5,431 nucleotides of DNA from an uncultured Clostridia bacterium (GTDB lineage: Bacteria; Bacillota; Clostridia; Christensenellales; Borkfalkiaceae). Shown here in pieces: positions 1-5,431 of this stretch. Under the pieces are notes generated by a model that saw only the letters and a list, made by a program, of their open reading frames with translations, did not search any database and was not told the DNA's origin. A program made the position numbers and the translations under genes. The stretch lies in the NCBI GenBank assembly GCA_947176445.1, contig CAMWQK010000075.1, positions 1 to 5,431 on the forward strand. Reading direction: 5' to 3'. Position 1 is the first letter of the stretch; each line of letters opens with the position of its first letter.

Positions 1-2207
1 GGGATGTAGGGCGCCGAATAGTCTTCGGTGGGACGATAGAGCTGATTGATACCGTAGCCGTAATCGCCGTAAGTCGTGCTCGAACTGAACCAGCCGCTCA
101 GCGTATTCAGATATCCGCCGTCGGTATTGTTGAAATTCTCCACCGTGAGCGAATTCAGAGCGATACAGTCGGCAAATACGCCGTTGCCCATCGAGGTCAC
201 GTTTGCGGGAACGGTGTACGCCGTGAGCCGCTCGCAGCGCTGGAATGCGCCGTCGCCGATGCGCGTGAGAATGCCATCACTGTCGTTGATGGTGAGATTG
301 CTTGCCGTAAGCTCATAGCAGTATGCAAACGCATAGTTGCCGATCTCCGCCTCGGAGATCTCGTGATATCTTACGTAGTCCATCTCCTCGTCCGTCCAGT
401 CGTTGAGCGTAATCGTTACGTTCGTGAGGTTGGTGAGACCGCGGAACATATACGCGGGAATGGTGTGCGCGCTGCTGATTGTAACCGTCGTCACGTTGTT
501 GAAGGACTCGTTATAGGACGAGCCGCTCGTGGGGATATTGCTGTCGAACCAGCTTGCGACGGGGCCGAGGGAGTAGTACTCCTGATCGTAGATGTAGCCG
601 TTGTGCTTCTCCGTGAGAATGCCGTTCGCCTTGGCGACGTTCACCGTCGTAATGCCCGTGCAGCCGCTGAACGCCTTTTCGCCGACAGAGGTGATCGAGC
701 CCGTGATGTTGACTGTTCTGAGTGCATAGCAGTTCTTGAATGCGTTCGAGCCGATCGTTTCGAGGTTTGCGGGATATGCCGCATCGCCCAGTTTGTAGCA
801 GTTCTCGAATGCGTTGTTGTCGATCACTTCGAGTGCGGTGGGATAGTTGAACGTTCTCAAAGAGTTGCAGCCCTTGAACGCGTATGCGCCGATCTCTTCC
901 GTTTCGTTCGGGAGCGTAACGGAGCTCAAATTAGCGCAGCCGTTGAAGGCGCTGTTGCCGACAATCTTGCTGATGCTTTCCGACTTGACCGTGCGGCTCT
1001 CGCGCTCGATGCCGTCCTCACCGTACACGAAGTAGGTGCCGGGCGTCAGATACGACTGAATGCTGAGGGTTTGCAGATAGTCGCAGCCGTAGAACAGCGA
1101 GTTGGGGATCTGGGTGACCGCCTTTACCGTAACGTTCATGTAGCGATCGGGAACGACGGTGGGCTCTTCATCGGGGTTGGTGGGAGAGACGGGCGTATCG
1201 CTCTCCTCGCGCGCGTCGATACCGTAGATGGACGTGAAAGAGCTTGCCGTCGGGGTCGTTGCGATCGTGTTCCCGATGAAGGGAATGTTGAGCGTGGTAA
1301 GATCGTAGCAGTTGTAGAACGCATGATTACCGACGTATGTAACCGAATCGGGCAGCGTCACGCTCGAGAGCTTGGTCTCCGTGAACGCGTTCGCACCGAT
1401 GTAGCGGAGCTTCGAATACTTGCTGAGGTCGAGATTGCTGATCGCCGTCTCGGTGAACGCGCTCTGCTTAATGCTGCGGATCTCGTCGGAGAACGTCACA
1501 TTCGTGAGCTCGTCGCAGTAAGCGAACGTGAACTCCTCGATGACCTTCTGCTTGGGAGAGAGTGCGACCGAGCGGAGCGACGAGCAGTAAGCGAATGCGC
1601 CCGTTCCGACGGTTGCGAACTTCTCGCCGATGGTGATGTCGGTAAGGCTCTCGCAGAACGCGAACGCGCCCTCGCCGATCTTGTTGTAATCCACGTATAC
1701 GTTATCGGGCAGGGTGACCGACTGCAACGAGGTGCAGTATGCGAACGCAAACTCGTCGATATCGAAGGCGAGCGATTTTGCGCTCTTGCTCAGATCGAGC
1801 TTTTCCAGGGTGTCGCAGCCGTAGAACGCCTTCGCTCCGATCGAGGTGATGGAGATGGATTCGTCCTCGATCTTCACGTTCTCCTCGATGGTCTTGAGCG
1901 AAACCTCGGTGAGGTCGCCCACGTACTTGGTGAGCGCGAGATCGTCTGCCTTCCGTCCTTCCAGCATAACGTAGGAATTGTTATCCAAAAGGTATTTCAC
2001 GGTGATGTCTTTTCCGGAATATTCCTTTTCGATCACGTTTCCGTCTTCGTCGATGGTGTACTTGACATCGTTACTGTCAATCACAACATCGCCCGGCTTG
2101 TAAGCCGTTTCTTCTTCGCCGCCGCACGCCGACAGCACTCCTGCCATGGCGCACGTAAGCGCAGTTCCCAAAAGAAGTGCAATAATGCGGCTCTTCTTTT
2201 TCTTCAT
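1..2207 (-). CDS. BspA-like leucine-rich-repeat surface lipoprotein (3' end outside window)
   Basis: The minus-strand frame stays open from the ATG at 2207-2205 to the window edge: 735 codons with no stop, so the C-terminus is missing. The N-terminus is a lipoprotein signal: basic residues K2-K5 and R7, a hydrophobic core (8-25), and lipobox LSAC with C28 as the predicted lipidated cysteine, followed by GGEEE. The mature protein should sit on the outer face of the membrane. After a roughly 90-residue N-terminal region come about 18 repeats of the LRR_5/TpLRR type (I-G-x-x-A-F-x-x-C-x-x-L-x-x-V-x-L-P). The Phe positions include 128, 155, 182, 205, 228, 251, 275, 297, 372, 421, 444, 467, 490, 513, 588, 627, 655 and 678, often exactly 23 apart. 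Three non-repeat inserts interrupt the array (about 306-360, 535-580 and 695 onward). An AAAGGAGGT ribosome site (2219-2227) lies 11 bases before the start. Such proteins are usually adhesins or ligand-binding surface proteins; the ligand cannot be told. The family call is firm, the function is not. Confidence 0.93.
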   Translation of the reverse strand, partial: MKKKKSRIIALLLGTALTCAMAGVLSACGGEEETAYKPGDVVIDSNDVKYTIDEDGNVIEKEYSGKDITVKYLLDNNSYVMLEGRKADDLALTKYVGDLTEVSLKTIEENVKIEDESISITSIGAKAFYGCDTLEKLDLSKSAKSLAFDIDEFAFAYCTSLQSVTLPDNVYVDYNKIGEGAFAFCESLTDITIGEKFATVGTGAFAYCSSLRSVALSPKQKVIEEFTFAYCDELTNVTFSDEIRSIKQSAFTETAISNLDLSKYSKLRYIGANAFTETKLSSVTLPDSVTYVGNHAFYNCYDLTTLNIPFIGNTIATTPTASSFTSIYGIDAREESDTPVSPTNPDEEPTVVPDRYMNVTVKAVTQIPNSLFYGCDYLQTLSIQSYLTPGTYFVYGEDGIERESRTVKSESISKIVGNSAFNGCANLSSVTLPNETEEIGAYAFKGCNSLRTFNYPTALEVIDNNAFENCYKLGDAAYPANLETIGSNAFKNCYALRTVNITGSITSVGEKAFSGCTGITTVNVAKANGILTEKHNGYIYDQEYYSLGPVASWFDSNIPTSGSSYNESFNNVTTVTISSAHTIPAYMFRGLTNLTNVTITLNDWTDEEMDYVRYHEISEAEIGNYAFAYCYELTASNLTINDSDGILTRIGDGAFQRCERLTAYTVPANVTSMGNGVFADCIALNSLTVENFNNTDGGYLNTLSGWFSSSTTYGDYGYGINQLYRPTEDYSAPYI
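669..947 (-). repeat. Second strictly phased 23-residue (69-bp) LRR run
   Basis: Five successive repeats of the lipoprotein have their conserved Phe at residues 421, 444, 467, 490 and 513, exactly 23 residues apart. Each is followed three residues later by Cys (424, 447, 470, 493, 516). This regular block lies between two non-repeat inserts and should form one uninterrupted LRR solenoid segment. It is coding repeat, not an independent DNA element. Confidence 0.85.
1455..1664 (-). repeat. First strictly phased 23-residue (69-bp) LRR run
   Basis: Conserved Phe residues fall at 182, 205, 228 and 251, exactly 23 residues apart, with Cys at 185, 208 and 231; the fourth repeat has lost its Cys (AFTET). 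At DNA level the 12-mer GCAGTAAGCGAA occurs at 1515 and again at 1584, exactly 69 bases apart. This points to tandem duplication of repeat units within the gene. Confidence 0.85.
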
Positions 2208-2245
2208 AGTGATAGTTGACCTCCTTTTGCTTTTTTCAAAATATA

Positions 2246-2301
2246 TCACTCAATATATACATTATAATACCTTGGATTTTCAATGTCAACAAATTGAGTG
2301 A
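2246..2301. promoter_or_regulatory. Inverted repeat TCACTCAAT / ATTGAGTGA flanking the lipoprotein promoter
   Basis: TCACTCAAT at 2246-2254 is the exact reverse complement of ATTGAGTGA at 2293-2301, a perfect 9-bp match. One arm lies just upstream of the -35 box and the other covers the expected transcription start. That geometry would suit a paired operator for a dimeric regulator, possibly by looping. The repeat is seen directly; a regulatory role is inference, and AT-rich DNA can give such matches by chance. Confidence 0.4.
2261..2289 (-). promoter_or_regulatory. Consensus sigma-A promoter for the LRR lipoprotein gene
   Basis: Read on the minus strand, TTGACA (2289-2284) and TATAAT (2266-2261) are separated by exactly 17 bases. 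Both hexamers match the housekeeping consensus perfectly. Transcription should begin near 2254, giving a leader of about 45 bases before the ATG at 2207. The DNA upstream of the -35 is AT-rich, which may act as an UP element. Such a strong core promoter implies high basal expression unless it is repressed. Confidence 0.88.
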
Positions 2302-2330
2302 CGGGAATTGGCAATTTTTAGTAATTTTTT

Positions 2331-2372
2331 GAAAAACAAAAAACACTCACCGAAAGCGTTTTCGGTGAGTGT
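2331..2372 (-). terminator. Intrinsic terminator of the mtnN-luxS-ung operon
   Basis: Bases 2343-2355 pair perfectly with 2360-2372, giving a 13-bp stem with a 4-base loop. On the minus strand the stem is followed by TTTTTGTTTTTC (2342-2331), the U-tract needed for rho-independent termination. The stem starts 16 bases after the ung stop codon. On the plus strand no T-run follows the hairpin, so it should work only for minus-strand transcription. It separates the operon from the lipoprotein promoter about 40 bases further on. Confidence 0.93.
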
Positions 2373-2388
2373 ATGTGATGTGTATAAA

Positions 2389-3057
2389 TTACTCGGTCAG
2401 ATTCCAGTCTACGGGGGTCTTGCCGTGCGAAATCAGATACTCGTTCGTCTTGGAGAAGTGCCTGCATCCAAAGAAGCCGTTGTACGCAGAGAGCGGCGAG
2501 GGGTGCGCGCATTCCAAAATGAGGTGCTTTCTTCTGTCGATGAGCGGGACCTTCTTTCGTGCATTGCCGCCCCAGAGCAGGAACACGAGGTGTTCTTTCT
2601 GCTCGCTTAAAAGGGAGATGACGCTGTCGGTAAACCAGCTCCAACCGCAGTTTGCGTGCGAGTTCGCCTGATGCGCGCGCACGGTGAGCGCGGTGTTCAT
2701 GAGGAGCACGCCTTCCTTTGCCCACTTGGTGAGGTTGCCCGATTTGGGCGGGTCAAAGCCGAGATCGCTCTTCAGCTCCTTAAACATATTGAGGAGCGAG
2801 GGCGGCGGCTCGATCCCGTCCTGCACGGAGAAGCACAGCCCGTGCGCCTGTCCCACGTTGTGGTAGGGATCCTGCCCGAGCAGGACCACCTTCACGTTTT
2901 CAAACGGCGTATACAAAAAGCAGTTGAAAATGTCGTACATATCGGGATACACGGTATAGTTCGCGTATTCCTGCTTTAAGAATTGCCGTATTTTCTGATA
3001 CCGCTCGTCCGCAAACAGGTGTGCGAGCGGCTGCTTCCAATCATGTAAATCAATCAT
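2389..3057 (-). CDS. ung: Uracil-DNA glycosylase, family 1
   Basis: Ung removes uracil from DNA, the first step of base excision repair of deaminated cytosine or misincorporated dUMP, and acts in the cytoplasm on the chromosome. The 222-residue length is normal for family 1. The signature GQDPYH lies at residues 61-66, with D63 as the water-activating Asp. Further along are F76 (uracil stacking), LLMNTALTV at 118-126 with N121 (uracil recognition), and the minor-groove loop HPSPLSA at 185-191 with catalytic H185 and intercalating L189. GFFGCRHFSK follows at 194-203, as in the E. coli enzyme. All key residues are present. The start codon overlaps the luxS stop as ATGA, and only a weak GGA is found upstream, so translation is probably coupled to luxS. 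This is the last gene of the operon and is followed by a strong terminator. Confidence 0.98.
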   Translation of the reverse strand: MIDLHDWKQPLAHLFADERYQKIRQFLKQEYANYTVYPDMYDIFNCFLYTPFENVKVVLLGQDPYHNVGQAHGLCFSVQDGIEPPPSLLNMFKELKSDLGFDPPKSGNLTKWAKEGVLLMNTALTVRAHQANSHANCGWSWFTDSVISLLSEQKEHLVFLLWGGNARKKVPLIDRRKHLILECAHPSPLSAYNGFFGCRHFSKTNEYLISHGKTPVDWNLTE

Positions 3058-3482
3058 AAGTTTTCCAGAATGTTGAGGTAATTTTTCAGTTCGCGCTTTG
3101 CGTCGTTAAGGTCGTGTTCGAGGTAGTTGCCGCACTCTTCCCGCTTGCTGCCGGGGATCTCTTCCAGCGCGATCGCTTGGGGGATACATTTTTTTAAGAG
3201 CGCGAGCACTTCGTCATAGCTAAGGCGCAGGGTGAGCAGGTAAAACCCCGTGCGGCAGCCCATCGGTCCGAAGTAGACGATGTTCTCCTTTTCGGCGCTG
3301 TTGCGAAGAACGGTTGCAAGCAGGTGTTCGATCGTGTGCAGCGCCTTCGGAGAGACGTAGTCGCCCCCGTTCGGCTTTTTGAAGCGCAGATCGAAGGTCG
3401 TGATGCCGTTCTGATCGGTCTGCGCGTGCAGCCCGACGGGGAGCACGTCGTGATTTTTCTGAAAGGAAGGGATCTTATCCAT
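3054..3482 (-). CDS. luxS: S-ribosylhomocysteine lyase (autoinducer-2 synthase)
   Basis: LuxS cleaves S-ribosylhomocysteine to homocysteine and 4,5-dihydroxy-2,3-pentanedione (DPD), which cyclises to autoinducer-2. It is a cytoplasmic, metal-dependent homodimer. Visible hallmarks are the metal-binding HTIEH motif (residues 49-53: H49, H53, with E52 as the catalytic base), PMGCRTGFYL with the catalytic Cys at C76, and ECG with the third metal ligand C117. The FDLRFKKPN strand and SFQKNH near the N-terminus also match the family. At 142 residues it is somewhat shorter than the roughly 157 of B. subtilis LuxS, mostly at the termini. The ATG overlaps the end of mtnN by 8 bases. A GGAG site (3490-3493), 7 bases upstream and inside mtnN, fixes the start. 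It sits directly after the gene for the enzyme that makes its substrate. Confidence 0.97.
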   Translation of the reverse strand: MDKIPSFQKNHDVLPVGLHAQTDQNGITTFDLRFKKPNGGDYVSPKALHTIEHLLATVLRNSAEKENIVYFGPMGCRTGFYLLTLRLSYDEVLALLKKCIPQAIALEEIPGSKREECGNYLEHDLNDAKRELKNYLNILENL

Positions 3483-4134
3483 CGATTTTCTCCAAAATTT
3501 CCTTCATGTGCGCCTTCAAGTTGAGGAGCGCGAGTTTGAGATTTTTCTTGAACTGTTCGGTCGTGCTGCCTGTGCCGTACACGTCGGAGATCGCCTTCAC
3601 GGAGACGACGGGCACGCCCGCGTATTTGCACACCTGCGCGATCGCCGCCGCTTCCATCTCGCGGATATCGCAGCCGAGCGAGAGGAGCAGGTCGTGATCC
3701 GTTGCGCTGTCGTTGAAGCGGTCGCCCGAGCCGAGCGTGCGGCGGGGGAAGTCGAACGAATCGGGCACGGTGAGGTGCAAAAAGTTCTCCGTCTCGCCGT
3801 CGAGCGTGCCGATCGCGCCGCCGTTGAGCTGCACGAGGTCGAAGTCGTACTGTACCGCCTTGTCGATGGCGTATACGCCCGTGACTTCCGTATTCCCGTG
3901 CAAGCCCCCTGCAACGCCGAAGTTGAAGACGACGTCTGCGCCCTTCTGAATGACGGCGCATGCGCCTGCCGCGGCGTTGACTTTTCCTACGCCGCATACG
4001 ACGAGGAGCACGTCCTTTCCGAATGCAGTACCAACGTATACGGGCTTTCCGTAGAGGGAAGAGATCGTCTCCACCTCCATCTGCGAGAGCAAAATCTCCG
4101 CCTCGCTGTCCATTGCAACCACTGCGCCGATCAT
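3475..4134 (-). CDS. mtnN: 5'-methylthioadenosine/S-adenosylhomocysteine nucleosidase
   Basis: This enzyme (MTAN, Pfs) irreversibly removes adenine from S-adenosylhomocysteine, methylthioadenosine and 5'-deoxyadenosine, relieving product inhibition of methyltransferases. It supplies S-ribosylhomocysteine to LuxS, encoded next. The 219-residue sequence has the purine nucleoside phosphorylase fold pattern. E11 lies in the N-terminal GAVVAMDSEAE segment (matching E. coli E12), followed by NFGVAGGL (71-78) and GSGDRF (135-140). MEAAAIAQV (160-168) carries E161 (E. coli E174), and KAISDV (180-185) carries D184 (E. coli D197), the catalytic acid. All three catalytic positions are conserved. It is a little shorter than the 232-residue E. 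coli enzyme. A GGAGGA site (4142-4147) sits 7 bases before the ATG. It is the first gene of the operon. Confidence 0.95.
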   Translation of the reverse strand: MIGAVVAMDSEAEILLSQMEVETISSLYGKPVYVGTAFGKDVLLVVCGVGKVNAAAGACAVIQKGADVVFNFGVAGGLHGNTEVTGVYAIDKAVQYDFDLVQLNGGAIGTLDGETENFLHLTVPDSFDFPRRTLGSGDRFNDSATDHDLLLSLGCDIREMEAAAIAQVCKYAGVPVVSVKAISDVYGTGSTTEQFKKNLKLALLNLKAHMKEILEKIDG

Positions 4135-4141
4135 ATCCGTT

Positions 4142-4147
4142 TCCTCC
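4142..4147 (-). promoter_or_regulatory. Ribosome binding site of mtnN
   Basis: GGAGGA read on the minus strand, with a 7-base spacer to the ATG at 4134-4132. It supports this start. With the promoter just upstream, the leader is only about 30 bases, too short for a riboswitch. Confidence 0.85.
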
Positions 4148-4169
4148 GCATAAACTTATTTTCTCATAT

Positions 4170-4198
4170 AGTATAACAGTTTTTTTGTTTCTTTGCAA
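4170..4198 (-). promoter_or_regulatory. Sigma-A-type promoter of the mtnN-luxS-ung operon
   Basis: On the minus strand, TTGCAA (4198-4193) lies 17 bases from TATACT (4175-4170). The latter is preceded by TGT, giving an extended -10 element (TGnTATACT). An A-rich tract fills much of the spacer. Transcription should start near 4163, about 30 bases before the mtnN ATG. The -35 is imperfect, but the extended -10 compensates. Confidence 0.75.
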
Positions 4199-4242
4199 CT
4201 CTCCCGCATACTTTTTTGGCGGTTTGGAGATATATACACCAT

Positions 4243-4249
4243 AAGGAGG
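4243..4249 (+). promoter_or_regulatory. Ribosome binding site of the ferritin-like gene
   Basis: AAGGAGG lies only 4 bases before the ATG at 4254, a short spacing. An out-of-frame ATG at 4250 directly abuts the site and opens a five-codon frame ending at 4267. The in-frame 4254 start is preferred because it opens a frame of at least 392 codons. No convincing sigma-A promoter is visible for this gene in the 120-base divergent gap. Confidence 0.8.
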
Positions 4250-4253
4250 ATGT

Positions 4254-5431
4254 ATGAATCCGTTTGAATTGAAACCGCAGAGAGCGGACAAATGTTTTAC
4301 CGGTTGGAATAAGGTTCTCGTCAAGCCGTACGACAAGAACACGGTCGATCCCTATACGCGCCTTCGCGTCATCCTGATGTCGGGTACGGAGTTCGAGTCG
4401 GTGCGGCTCGGGCACGCGTTCACCCGTCACTGCCCGAACAACGACGTTCGCCGCAGACTTGCATATATGCGCAGAGGTGAACAGATCCAGCAAAAGCGCA
4501 TTGCGGGGTTGAAGCCCGCGAACGAGAGTATTCTCGAACACACGATCGGCTACGAACAGCTCGCCGTCGATCTCACCGCAAACCTCGCACTGAGCGAGAA
4601 AAATTCCTATATCAAGCACCAGCTTGACTTTGCGTTGCTCGAAGATTTCGATCACTTGTATCGCTATTCCGATCTCATGGAGCTGGAGAAGGGCGGCGAC
4701 CCCGCGCGTCTCGTGGGCGACTATACCGAGGTCATGCCCGGTCGTCCGACGGTTGCCGAATACCGTCACCCTTACGACGATGTGAACTTCTATATCAACG
4801 GCTATCTCAACAACCTCAAAACAAAGCTGAATATCAATATTATCACGGCGGCGGAACAGCAGACGATGAATTTCTATATGAACGTCGCCAACCTCTATCC
4901 CACGCCGCTCGGAAGAAAGCTGTATAACGAGATCGCGATGATCGAGGAGCAGCACGTCACGGGCTACGGCGGGCTCAAAGACCCGTGCATGACGTGGTTC
5001 GAATCCCTGCTCATGAACGAGTACACGGAGTGCTATCTGTACTACTCCTGCTATGAGGACGAGAAGGATGAACGCATCAAGGGCATCTGGGAAATGCACT
5101 TTAACGAAGAGGTCGCGCACCTGCACGAGGCGGCGGAGCTCCTCAAAACGTACGAGGGCAAGGTATGGCAGCAAGTCCTTCCCGAGGGCGGGGAGTTCCC
5201 CGAACTTCTCAAATTCCGCTCGCAGAAGGAGTACGTGCGCGAGATTTTGAAGAGCGTCCGTCTCACCGCCGTGGAGGAGGGCTGGGAGGAACTCGACAAG
5301 GTACCCGATTCCTTCCGTTACTTTGCCTATAACGCGAAGATCAACGGGAATCCTTCGAGCGTCGGAACGCACACGGTCATCGAGAAGGCAATCGCGGAGC
5401 GCGGGCAGGACTATCGCATTCAGGATAAGGA
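4254..5431 (+). CDS. Ferritin-like (putative diiron) helical protein, family not recognised (3' end outside window)
   Basis: The frame is open from ATG 4254 to the window end (392 codons plus two bases), so the C-terminus is missing. I do not recognise a named family. After a polar N-terminal stretch (1-85), the protein looks largely helical, rich in Glu, Tyr and Leu, with no signal peptide or membrane segment, so it is probably cytoplasmic. Metal-binding-type motifs recur: E101 with DFDH (131-134), E201 with EEQH (E231, H234), and E256 with EEVAH (E286, H289). This resembles the Glu plus ExxH helix pairs of the ferritin-like superfamily (ferritins, rubrerythrin, ribonucleotide reductase R2). 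EQ near residues 101 and 201, each followed by Asn nine residues later, suggests an internal duplication. A redox, oxygen-detoxifying or iron-binding role is plausible but unproven. It is transcribed divergently from mtnN. The gene itself is certain; the fold is inferred from motif pattern only. Confidence 0.65.
   Translation, partial: MNPFELKPQRADKCFTGWNKVLVKPYDKNTVDPYTRLRVILMSGTEFESVRLGHAFTRHCPNNDVRRRLAYMRRGEQIQQKRIAGLKPANESILEHTIGYEQLAVDLTANLALSEKNSYIKHQLDFALLEDFDHLYRYSDLMELEKGGDPARLVGDYTEVMPGRPTVAEYRHPYDDVNFYINGYLNNLKTKLNINIITAAEQQTMNFYMNVANLYPTPLGRKLYNEIAMIEEQHVTGYGGLKDPCMTWFESLLMNEYTECYLYYSCYEDEKDERIKGIWEMHFNEEVAHLHEAAELLKTYEGKVWQQVLPEGGEFPELLKFRSQKEYVREILKSVRLTAVEEGWEELDKVPDSFRYFAYNAKINGNPSSVGTHTVIEKAIAERGQDYRIQDK

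Noticed and set aside
660..1830. Regular short repeats that could suggest a CRISPR-like or minisatellite array
   Set aside because: The repeats are diverged, fall in a continuous reading frame with a 23-codon period, and encode LRR units. There are no identical repeat-spacer units.
363..2219. Long open plus-strand frame (618 codons) opposite the LRR lipoprotein
   Set aside because: It is an antisense shadow. Its Arg/Asp/Val-rich composition and repeated ECV-type words mirror the 69-bp repeats of the lipoprotein gene. It has no recognisable domain, while the minus strand has a signal peptide, ribosome site, promoter and LRR motifs.
3508..4176. Plus-strand open frame of 222 codons opposite mtnN
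   Set aside because: It is antisense to an enzyme with all catalytic residues conserved, and its product is Arg/Val/Glu-rich without a recognisable domain.
4250..4267. Five-codon frame starting at the ATG that abuts the ribosome site of the ferritin-like gene
   Set aside because: It has essentially no spacing to the ribosome site and is probably a chance product of the GGAGGATG sequence. No attenuator-like structure accompanies it.
3194..4342. Minus-strand open frame of 382 codons overlapping luxS, mtnN and the start of the divergent gene
   Set aside because: It lies in the wrong frame relative to two clearly conserved enzymes, crosses the intergenic promoter, and has an Arg-rich low-complexity product typical of out-of-frame GC-rich DNA.
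4164..5372. Minus-strand open frame of 402 codons opposite the ferritin-like gene
   Set aside because: The opposite plus-strand frame has a ribosome site, a sensible start and ferritin-like motifs. The minus frame runs through the mtnN promoter region and shows no motif.

Overview
The window reads as a piece of chromosome from a moderately GC-rich Gram-positive anaerobe, most likely an uncultured Clostridia-type Firmicute. Supporting signs are AGGAGG-type ribosome binding sites, sigma-A-like promoters in AT-rich gaps, a lipoprotein signal on a BspA-like leucine-rich-repeat surface protein, and a LuxS/MtnN pair. The taxonomic placement is an inference. There are five real genes and two of them run off the window.

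Layout. Bases 1-2207 (minus strand, 3' end missing) encode a large lipoprotein built from about 18 cysteine-containing 23-residue leucine-rich repeats. It has its own consensus sigma-A promoter at 2261-2289, flanked by a 9-bp inverted repeat. Upstream lies a three-gene minus-strand operon, mtnN (4134-3475), luxS (3482-3054) and ung (3057-2389). The three genes overlap by 8 and 4 bases, are driven by an extended -10 promoter at 4170-4198, and end in a strong intrinsic terminator at 2331-2372. From 4254 to the window end, on the plus strand, a divergent gene encodes a protein of at least 392 residues with ferritin-like diiron signatures. I cannot assign it to a named family.

How the genes work together. 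MtnN hydrolyses S-adenosylhomocysteine (and methylthioadenosine), and LuxS converts the resulting S-ribosylhomocysteine to homocysteine and DPD, the autoinducer-2 precursor. These two genes therefore form the complete two-step SAH recycling route in one transcript. Ung, a family 1 uracil-DNA glycosylase, is translationally linked to luxS without an obvious metabolic connection. The LRR lipoprotein and the ferritin-like protein appear to be independent units.

I see no mobile elements, CRISPR arrays, tRNA or rRNA genes, or riboswitches. The most unusual object is the ferritin-like protein, which shows three helix-pair modules (acidic residue, about 30 residues, then [E/D]xxH) where a classical bundle needs two. 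I do not see clear evidence for a wholly new multi-gene system.
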